Assembly (NCBI GenBank): GCA_963920575.1
Contig: OY986965.1
Coordinates: 8,077,134-8,141,133, forward strand
DNA from: Narthecium ossifragum
Lineage: Eukaryota; Streptophyta; Magnoliopsida; Dioscoreales; Nartheciaceae
Length of the DNA stretch: 64,000 nt
Reading direction: 5' to 3'
Of the stretch, positions 55,061-64,000 are shown one piece after another. The position numbers and the translations under genes were made by a program. Position 1 is the stretch's first letter; each line of letters begins with the position of its first letter. Below the pieces are notes generated by a model, which was not told the DNA's origin, searched no databases, and saw only the letters and a list, made by a program, of their open reading frames with translations.

Positions 55061-58000
55061 TATCACGCCCCAATCCAAAAAACCCATCCGGCCCGAGCGC
55101 GTGATGTGGAACCTAATCAATTCAATCCATCCGTGGCGCATATAATAGAATAAGAAAAACAACTAAACTAACTATTGGTATGGGGTCAATATAAAATTTC
55201 AAATATAATTCAAGATTATGATACAATATTTAATCCTCAAAATCCTTACAGAAGGAATAAAATACATTTATGTCATCAAAAAGGTAAATTGGACCCCACG
55301 TCCTCAAAGTCCTCTAGTTAAGCGCCATCATGAGTCTGTCCAGCGGGTGCTACAGAAGAAGAACTGACGCATGCACCTGCAAAACGCAACCCGGGTAGAA
55401 GTGAGCAATAAGCTTAGTATGGTTCTACACTACGACACACAGAAAGAGGAGGAAAACACAACAGTGTCGCCCCCAAGCTAGGCCTAGGTGTGCTACGGGG
55501 TTCCATAAAGCCCACCAGTGTCTCTAGGTATCCAACCATGGTCACCCTAACGAACCGGGCACATCCCGTAAACACCTAGTACAACAGGAAGAAGACACTG
55601 CTGGGCAGGAAAAGCCTTTGCCGGGAAGGCACACCTTCTACCCAAGGATGAGACAACGACACCGGTTTCACCCTCAGCACTTAGCTCGAGGCCGACACGA
55701 CCTCTAAACCTCGATCAATCAAGTATTCAAGCCATCTAAGCTTATCATCAAGATCGACAGAATACTATCATTTAAACTTGTACCACACTACCCATCCACC
55801 GTCCTAACGCTAAATCTAAGCTACCCAAAAGTCTCGGATCGGCGATCAACCCATCGCCCACGCCTAGCCTAAAAATGCATCTAATGCAAACAATGCCATG
55901 TATGATCATGCACATAGATAATAATTCAGGCATGCAATAATATGCCAATTATTACATAGGGCCAGACGCAGCACACAGCTCGCCAAAGGGTGAACATGGC
56001 AAGAGTCTAGATAAAATGCATATTTTATTCTATACATCCCAAGGGATGCGTCCCCTTGGTTCAACCACATGGCAAGTCAGGGCCTACGCAGATATAATAA
56101 CATTATTATAAAGTGATAATGAACAGCTCAATTTAACCAATTAGAGCAAATGATCTACTAACTTTGGAAAATCATAATTATCAATCTAACCGTTCGATTG
56201 ATACGAAACTTGATATGCCCACTCAACGACACACCGTAAATCATATATCCAGAAACCAGATCAATCGGATAAACGAAAGTTAATCAAAACTTACAAATTC
56301 AGTAAAAATCTAGATTTGATAAATCAATCCAAATCCTATTAAAAATAATTTGGATTAAAACTAAACTTTGCAGATATCTTCCAAAGATCATCAAGATCAT
56401 CACAGAAAAGAATAAACTTAATTAAATAATTTAAAACCACTTAATTTCACTAATCAAGCTAACTGTCATGTTTCAACACAGACAGTTCATTTACTTTACC
56501 AGAAATGTACGTAAATCCAAAAATCATGAAACTAGTTGGAGATGAAAGCTAACTCACATATCTACAACTTTCATTCAGAACACAAACTCAGATCATGTAC
56601 GTACAGCTCGGAAATCACGTTAGAACACCACTGTTCTAATTAAACCAGGAAATCCGAAAATAGCATACGGAAAACTTGCTTAAATCCATATTAAATCAAA
56701 ACCAATGATACGAGCGGTCTACTCGTAATCCTTTCGCATCGGGTCTCTACTGCTTCAATTGATCAGAATTGAGTCTAATCAGGCTTGATTGGCTGAATCT
56801 GGTTAGCTGGATCAAGTCTGGCTTGAGCTGGTTCAGATCTGGCTGAACTTGATAGGATAGGACTTGGACTAGGTCAAGTCTGATTGGTTGATTTGCTCAT
56901 GGAATTGAATCTGGCTCAGATTGATTAGGCTAAGTGACTGGCTGAACCGGATTGAGTCAATCAACGCCTAGGGAGATCCGACGGCTGAAGGGTCGGCGGA
57001 ATGGATCGCCGACGTCGGGGGCACGACGGAGATCGGGATCTTGACAGGAGAGGTCGTCGGACGGTGGGGAAGAGATCCACCGGCGTGGATTGGTCGGGGA
57101 AGGCCTAGATCGGCGGGATCTAGTGTGGCCGGAGATGGGTTTAGAGGAGATCGGCGTCGGGGACGTCGGGAAGTAGATGGGAAGGGTCGTGGGGAGACGA
57201 GAAACGGATCTAACGGATCCGATCTTCCAATGGATAAGTAGAGGTGGCGGATTTGGAAGGGGTCGGTGACGGTGGAGCTTGGGAAGGTTGGGAATACCCC
57301 CGGAGAAGATGAACGAAGGAGATGGCGGGGTTGGACGAGGTCGTCGGGGCTCTGGGAAGAGGTTGGTGGCCTTGGTCGGTGACGGGGACAGCCGGAGGGG
57401 AGGCAGGGAAGGATGGCCGGCGGGAAGCTTGGCTTGGGCATGGGAGAGAAGAGGAAGGAAGAAGATGGTAATGACATGGCAGGTGACGAGGAGAGAGTGG
57501 TGGTGTGGAGCTGACATGGAGGAGAGAGAAAGTGGCGTGGAGAGAGAAATACCGGTGGAGGCGGTGCCGGCTGCGGAGAAGGTGACCAGTGGAAGAAGGT
57601 GGATCAATGGTGGATTATCTGGTGAAAACTATATTACTTCTACTCCTATGATATTCTACAAATTACTCTACTGTCATTAATTCATCATAATTCTCTCCTT
57701 GATTTGACAATGCTACTGAGATCCTTCTATAAAGACCTTGGATGAGTAATAATCCAACTAGAAAATCCCTTTGCTTAATTAGCAAATAATAATGCTTCTA
57801 TACTCAAACTCAACTTCTTAACTAAAATGGACTCTTAATTAATTCCTAACAAACAGATATCAACTAGGACTCAATGAAATATAAAATACTAATAATAAAT
57901 CATAATTAAATACTCTAGTTTGAACTAGGAAAGTCCAAGCCAAATTAGGAAAGTGGCTGAACCAGTTTGAATCCTCTTCTGGGTGCGAGTCCAGTTGGTC

Positions 58001-58678
58001 GAGTCAGATCGACTCGTATCAACCAAATCCTACCAAACTTTAATCAGGTGATAATCAAGCTACCAAGCATCAGCTAGCATAGTTTAATTGAAAAATAATC
58101 AATTAAACAACACACAATCACCTAATCTAAGGATTTACGAAGAAACCTACCAAACTACGCTAATCCATGTTTGATTCTCAATCAAACCGTGTAGAAGAGA
58201 TCTAGAGCTGCTCCCCTACCTCCTGGCAAGCTTCCCAAATGACGGCAGCGATCACAAACCCCGGATTAGAAGAGAGAAGAAGAGGGAAAAAAAAGAGGCG
58301 GTATGTGGGTTCATATAAGCTCTCGGCCGATCGATCGCCCCACTGACCAATCCATTGTCCACGTCACCGATTGATCGTCCCTAGGACCGATCAATCGTCC
58401 AACGTCCTTATCCAGACACGTCACACAAGCCCGATCGATCGTTCGAGGCGTGGTAGCCGTCCAAAAGACGAGTTATCGTGCCTGAACTTGAATCTTTCGA
58501 TCTCGAGGCCCACCCAAAGTTCTAATAAGCACATAAATCAAACATATGGATGTGTGTGCACACACGGGTGTGAAACAAACCGACAAGACGCACTTTACCA
58601 AATTACTCTTGATGTCCACAACGAGCCACGGGCCCAACCCAGACGGTCGACCCAGGAGTAGAGGGACAGGTCCTCATA
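55061..58678 (-). mobile_element. Large LTR-type element, TGTGAGGACC family
   Basis: Read on minus, it begins TATGAGGACCTGTCCC (expected TGTGAGGACC) and ends GGGGCGTGATA, with TTTTT on both sides as a possible 5-bp target duplication. Head and tail match the element at 59132-63283. No polyprotein genes were seen, so it is a solo LTR or a non-autonomous element. It contains GATC-rich palindromes at 58322-58450 and a GC-rich strip at 56960-57600 whose long minus-strand frame is low-complexity and not called as a gene. Confidence 0.6.
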
Positions 58679-58719
58679 TTTTTTTATTGATATTCACGAT
58701 TGGATTTCCTGTTTTCTCT

Positions 58720-58904
58720 ATCGATGCCAAGGTCTTGGTGCTGACTGTTATGTTTCTAGCAAACTTGGTGTTTTATGTTTGTTATTGATTCCATCCTTTT
58801 TCTCCTCCGTTTTTTCGTTATTTGGTAATTTTTTGGGTGTTGATTCCTTTGTATGTTGTTGCATTATTGAATTGTTTGAAGATCTTTTTTTTGCAGACAT
58901 CTAA
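58720..58904 (+). repeat. 185-bp direct repeat, copy 2
   Basis: Partner of 54780-54964; it ends where a TGTAAGGACC LTR-like start follows. Confidence 0.85.
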
Positions 58905-60000
58905 TGTAAGGACCTATTTGCATATAAGGGTTTTTCTGTAAGATTTAGATAACCTTTAGTGTAACTTCAGGTTTTGCGGGGGGTTTCTGCAAAAACCACC
59001 CCCTTCTAGAGAAATCCAGTCTTCTCCTTCTCTTCTTTTTGGCTGCCAACCTGAGAGAGAGATAGAGGGAGATTGAGAGAGATTGGGAGAAATCGGGAGG
59101 GAGATGGAGAGGAAGCAAGGGAGATCGTCGGTGTCACACCCCGACCCAGAAAACCCATTCAGGACGAGGCGTAAGGGTTCGTATTACTGTTCACAACCAA
59201 CTTGCGCGATACATTTACGGAAAACATCGATAATTTAAACAATTTAACTTCCAGGAATAAAGCAGTAATTCGATTAATAGAAAAGTCAGGTTGTACTGTT
59301 TGATCATATAATACAGATTCTTATCAAACTCCTCCAAGGGAAAGATATTATACAATAATCCCAAAATCCTCGAAAGGTGTTATAATTTAAAAACTATCAA
59401 AAGTACAACAACCATCCTGCAGCAACCTCAAGTGCCTCTGGAAGTAGTCGCGCCGCCAAAGGTCGATCCCGCTGGCTCTACTGAGGAAGAACTGGCGCCT
59501 GCACCTGCACACGCAACCCGGGTAGGAGTGAGCAATAAGCTCAATAAGGTTCTACTCTAACGGCACACTGAAGGGAGGAAAACAGCAACTGTGATGTCTC
59601 TCCATTTAAGTCTAAGGAATGCCACGGGGTTCCACGACCACTATCGATTCCCCAAGGGATCCTACTCTTCTTAACCGACCACGCTGGGAACATCAACCAA
59701 CACACTGGGAGGAACAAGAGCCAGAACTAGTAGAATCACCCATACCCAGCGGGAAACCACCGCCTGGGGACCATGTCAAGAACATCGACAACCATCCTTA
59801 GCACTTTGGCCTTGGGGAGACAACACGATCTCTAAACCTCAATAACCATAAGATCATAGCCAACTACAACATATCCTCAAAACATGAGAATCCAATTATC
59901 CAATCACGTCCTAAATCTGACTACCCAGCCACGGTCCTAAGGCTAGATCCGAGCTACCCGAGAGCCTTGGATCGGAGATCAACCCATCGCCCCGCCTAAC

Positions 60001-61837
60001 TGACTCGCCTTGAAATGCGTCGTTAATTATCTCAAAGGCGGACAAAACAAAATACCGAACTATTACTTAACTACAACGTAGGTAGTAGGAGTACGGGTCG
60101 AGTCCACAGGGAATTTGATGGTTGAATTACAAAGATGATCTCTACAATAGTTGTATAAAATTTGAATGGTTTTGATTAACTAGTTAACTAAAGTATTTTA
60201 AAAACAAGTAAAGAAGGTGATTTATTAGGATAAAGGTCCTAGGGGATTTTGATCCGAATTAGGGTCTAAGGATGTTCTCTATAAATCAAGATGCATGACT
60301 TCTAAATGAGATGGTCAAAATAAGAGATCGACGAGCATAGGATTAGTATCGCTCGTCGCTAATGAGATGTCGGGTTAAGATCAACTCATCGCATTTAGCA
60401 CAAGGGTAGGATCCATGATCAAGGCTTTAATTCGATCATGACTCAACAATGGCCGGCTTAGGGTCCTATTGTTGGCAACAATGGCCGGCTTAGGGTCCTA
60501 TTGTTAATTAGAGATCTAGGCTTTGCATGAATAAGAATGGTAGATAGGGTAGAATGAGGCTTGGATGGTTCTAGCACCCAAGTAGTGGATAGGATAGCTA
60601 TGGCTTGAGTGGTTCTAGCACTTCAAGATCCTATCCCTAGATCAAGAAGAATTGGCCATGGTTCTAGCATGGACCTCTCTTTGAAACATTACATCAAACA
60701 CCTTTCAAACATCTATTTCACAAGTAATTACATATAAGAATTTATCATGAAACCATTCGATTATTTAATTCCTCAATGAATTATGATTCACACCCTAGAA
60801 TTAGGCATGATTCTAATATGACCTCTTCTTTGGGGAATTGAATCAAAGACTAAACAAGCATGTAATCTCTCTACATACACTTGTAAGAAATAAAGCATTC
60901 ATTGAAGAGAACTAAGAATTACATGTGAATTCATACAAAATCCATCATCACAAGAGTCATTACATGAAGAATTATAAAGAAACCAAAGATCTAACCCTAA
61001 GGCATCACAAAACTCCCAAGGAAGAGGGATTTAGCTACTCATCTTAGGTAGGATCTCCATGGAAGAAGAGGCTTTACCCATCTTCTCCATCAAAATCCAA
61101 CCCTTGGAGCACTCAATCTCTCTCTCACACTAAGGGGGAAGAAGGCTGGAGAAAGGAGGGAAAAGAGTGGAGAAAAAGATCCTAAAATTAGAGCCAAAAC
61201 CCCTATTTATAGGCCCCAAGTCATGGACCCTCGGATTAGATCCGAACCGTCCATTTTACCCGTCAACGACCTTTGGATCGATCCGAAATAGGTTTGGATC
61301 GATCCAAGATGTCAAAATCAGGGTTTCTAACAACTTGGATCGATCCACAATGATTCTGGATCGATCCAATATGGGTCTGGGAATCATAGCTCTCTGGAAA
61401 GGGTTTTGGATCGATCCAGACTGGTTCGGATCGATCCGAATATGTTTGGATCGATCCAGACTGGTTTTGGATCAATCCGATGTGTAAAAACTGCAAAACT
61501 GGTCCCTGGAAAGGGTTTTGGATCGATCCAAACTGGTTTGGATCGATCCAGAATAAGTTTGGATCGATCCAGAATGGGTTGGATCGATCCAAATATTCTG
61601 GATCAATTCTGGACCCATTCAGACTTGGTCTGGTCTGGATTCAATTCAGACTGGGTCTGATTCAATCCGAATATGGCAAATTTTGTGCAATTTATGTCTT
61701 TTAAGTCCGGAATCGATTCAACTCTCTTTGGGAACTCTTGTACCTGAAATAACATGAAAAGATATTAGAAATGCATTGCTTGAGAGCTAACAAAGCCAAA
61801 TTAAATGGGTGAATTATGCATATTTTCTGACTCATCA
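60001..61837 (-). mobile_element. Solo LTR nested in the element above
   Basis: TGACTCGCC..CTGACTCATCA with TG..CA ends and CTAAC on both sides (59996-60000 and 61838-61842). Removing it restores the host sequence GCCTAACCTGAAATGC, similar to the sister element. At 60440-60500 a 33-bp unit (CAACAATGGCCGGCTTAGGG..) is doubled. At 61270-61620 many GGATCGATCC palindromes occur. Confidence 0.85.
61267..61620. repeat. Array of GGATCGATCC palindromes
   Basis: The decamer GGATCGATCC recurs about a dozen times with CAGACTGGTTT- or CAAATATG-like spacers inside the solo LTR. Related GATC palindrome clusters occur at 14400-14660, 58322-58450 and 62240-62490. Confidence 0.9.
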
Positions 61838-63475
61838 CTAACCTGAAATGCCTCTAATGCATACAGTGCATGAACCTATGCAAACATGTATCCTAGATGT
61901 CTCTATATGTCACAACATCAGTTATAGGTTCAACAGTTATAGAATAGCTCTCGGCACTCGCCGGCATTATGCTAAGGTTTCACAATACCACATTAACTAA
62001 CACTCACAGCTAGCCAACGGCTAAGGATGCAACAAGCATTTAAACTACTATCCAACTAAGTATTCAAATGTACGTCAATCCATAAATCCACCAAAAAGGA
62101 TAAACGCATGATTCAATTCTCAATCTCAATAGAAATCCCTTGAAAATCCCATGAAACCAACGTGTATGCTTCCTAACATGATTGGATATTTATTATGAAT
62201 GAAAGCCAATCAAAGGAAGCCAGAAAACACTATTCAAGCGCCCACGGTCAATCTGGCGGTCGACCGTGAGGCCTCGGTCGATACCATTGTCGATCCGACA
62301 GTCGACCGTGGGACCAAACGAGAGAAAAACACAATGCGACGGTCGATCAATGCATCGACCCTGAGAGGCCTAAAACGGGACAAAGCCTGGCGGTTGATGC
62401 GACGGTTGATCCGACGGTCGACCGTCAGGCCAGAAAGATGCGTATCAACGCTTGACGGTCGATCCGACGATCGACCGTCGAGCCTAATGCACAGTTCCTC
62501 AGAACAGTGTCGGAAATCTAATTTCTTGGATTTGAAGGATCAAATCTTGTTGGAAATCAATGAAACTTTACATGCATACATAATTAATGATGGGGAAACT
62601 ATTGGTGTGAAGAAAACACAATTTTGATGGTTAAATCTCTAATCTAGGTCAAAACGGCCGAAAACCGATAAAACGGCGATAATACGGGAATCGTCCGATA
62701 AAATACAAAAATCAACTGATAGGAATACTAGAAGCAAGTTATAATACACATGCAAACAGCTACACATCATTCTATCAAGTATTCCTACATCAAAACACAA
62801 TAAACTTATCATAGGAGAACCCGATCATAAGATCAAGGTAGAAACACCTACATGAACAAGCAGGGCAGCTCCTCCACGCATTCCCCAAGTCTGATCGCCA
62901 AGATCCGCTCCCCGGAGGAGAGAGAGAGAGAAAGAACGACAGGAGAATAAGAAAGGAGCCAGGAAAGAGAGAGAAAAGAATGGGTTATTTATAGAAAGCT
63001 GGAATCGATCACAGCCGTCCGATTCGATCTCTCCCGATCGAGCTCCGATCCTCCGGTCGGAAGCGCCCTTATGGTTCTAATCAAACACATACACCAATCA
63101 AAGGTAGTGTGTGCAACGCGGGTGTGAAACCGACCACCAGGGGGCATATTTATCAAAATGCCCCTAGGGTCAAAAACAGCGATACGATCAACCGATCGCA
63201 ACTCAAGTCCAACCGGGCCAAACCATAAGACCGGACCCTCGACCTAACGCGGTCGGACTGGGTTGGAGGTACGGGTCCTCACAGTCGGCGTCGGAGAAGA
63301 AAGAAAGGAGGGAGGAAAGGGGGAAGAAAACCGGGAGAAGGAGAGGTAGAGATCGCCGGAAATTGGTAGATCCGATGAGGTTCTCGTCAGATTTCATCTC
63401 CCTCTTGGCTAAGGTGAGCTCCCACCTTCTTTCCCCCTCCAATCTCTTCCTTTTCTGGGTTTTGGAGAGCTTCGC

Positions 63476-64000
63476 TGTGAGGACCAGCTCCTCCAACCTA
63501 GTCCGACCGCGTTAGGTCGAGGGTCTCGCCCGTTTGGCCTTGTTCCGCGATCGGGTTGATCGCGAAAACCCCTAGGGAAATTTGATAAATTGCACCTTGA
63601 CGGTTGGTTCCACACCCGCGATGTATACACACGGCCTCTGATTGTAATTTGTGTTTGATTAGATTCTCATAGGCATTATAGATCGGAAGATCGGAACTCG
63701 ATCGGAGAGGATCGAGACGGGCGGTTGGATCGCGACCACTGTAGCAGCCGGCTACTGTAGCAAGGTGGTTACTGTAGCTACAGAAACACCTTTAAGAGCC
63801 CCCTTCTCCTTTTCTTCTCTGCTGGTTTTTCTTCTCTTCCCCGGCTGCCGTGACCTTCCTCTTCCCTTCTTCACTTCCGTTCTCTCTCCTCCGGCCACCA
63901 AATCAAGTGCTTGATGGCTTGTTGGATTCGTGGAAGCTTGAGGAAGACCTGTGGACTGGTTTGGAGCTGGATTAGTGGCTGATTAGCGAGGATTCAGCCA
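63476..64000 (+). mobile_element. LTR start of the TGTGAGGACC family, running off the window
   Basis: TGTGAGGACCAGCTCCTCCA and ACCGCGTTAGGTCGAGGGTC match, in opposite orientation, the head of the element whose head lies at 63283. The first 250 bp align by eye, including CACCCGCG and the TGTTTGATTAGA strip. The right end is outside the window. Confidence 0.7.

Larger units (their letters stand above)
59132..63283 (-). mobile_element. Solo-LTR-like element, TGTGAGGACC family, with 5-bp target duplication
   Basis: On minus it begins TGTGAGGACCCGTACC and ends GGGTGTGACA, flanked by GTCGG on both sides (59127-59131 and 63284-63288). Without the nested 1.84-kb LTR it is about 2.3 kb. No coding domains are visible. 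The strip at 62240-62490 holds GGTCGACCGT-type palindromes. Confidence 0.75.
58905..63475 (+). mobile_element. LTR-like sequence starting TGTAAGGACC, split by a nested element
   Basis: TGTAAGGACCTATTTGCATA starts here. The sequence is interrupted at 59132 by the element below and resumes at 63284-63475 with GA-rich text that matches in style the strip before 59131. A further LTR start follows at 63476. The end was not found. Confidence 0.4.

Noticed and set aside
54421..55145. Hydrophobic frames of 142 and 101 residues
   Set aside because: T-rich sequence gives membrane-like peptides by composition; part of it is duplicated at 58720-58904 without the rest of the frame.
56957..57607. 216-residue minus-strand frame rich in Pro, Ser and Arg
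   Set aside because: It lies inside an LTR-type element, is low-complexity with no recognised domain, and overlaps frames of similar quality on the other strand. GC-rich DNA easily stays open.
1..64000. tRNA and rRNA genes
   Set aside because: No cloverleaf with A and B boxes or rRNA-like stretch was seen on either strand; the tRNA-like motifs found are primer binding sites.

Overview
This window is nuclear DNA from a flowering plant. The genes are split into many exons with GT-AG introns, and the repeats are endogenous Caulimoviridae remnants, LINE, LTR, Helitron and foldback elements. A 200-base run of N shows it comes from a draft assembly. GC-rich first exons and the repeat types lean towards a monocot, but I cannot name the species. 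Exon coordinates below were built by hand from splice sites, reading phase and remembered family sequences; no search was run.

Six protein-coding loci can be supported. (1) An organellar type I methionine aminopeptidase on the minus strand, 5' seven exons only, running off the left edge (706-8345). (2) A complete plastid APS reductase on the plus strand, six exons (23157-25310). (3) A two-exon LEA group 3-like protein with a transit-like N-terminus, minus strand (29025-29887). (4) A complete plastid omega-6 fatty acid desaturase of the FAD6 type, minus strand, nine exons (30841-36437). (5) A five-exon coiled-coil protein of unknown function, minus strand (39454-44353). (6) A complete RGLG/copine-type RING E3 ubiquitin ligase, minus strand, eleven exons (45247-49170). 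They look like unrelated housekeeping and stress genes: sulfate assimilation, plastid lipid desaturation, N-terminal methionine removal, desiccation protection, ubiquitylation.

The rest is mostly repeats. Region 6.7-20.8 kb is a rearranged, decayed endogenous pararetrovirus. It has coat-protein, protease, reverse transcriptase and RNase H relics on the plus strand, a movement-protein plus coat-protein relic on the minus strand, two copies of the viral promoter and one tRNA-Met primer binding site. It is broken by an LTR insertion, a 720-bp insertion, frameshifts and stops. Region 20.8-23.1 kb holds a foldback element, a 0.7-kb ACAAGTTACTTTCC array and a 31-32-bp minisatellite immediately upstream of the APS reductase TATA box; the same minisatellite recurs inverted at 38.3-38.8 kb. 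Region 25.5-28.8 kb has a TIR element, Helitron-like tails and poly-C tandem units. Four truncated LINE 3' ends share a 3'-UTR tag, one just upstream of the aminopeptidase first exon and one inside an RGLG intron. Region 49.5-52 kb holds Helitron-like tails and a foldback enclosing the N gap. At 52-53.7 kb is a broken chimera of an SKU5-like multicopper oxidase exon and a UGT85-like glycosyltransferase exon. From 54.4 kb to the right edge is a nest of LTRs of at least two families.

I did not find a clearly new biological system. The most unusual items are the shared promoter-proximal minisatellite, the palindromic GATC-rich arrays inside several unrelated LTRs, the SKS-UGT chimera, and the rearranged pararetrovirus locus with duplicated promoters.
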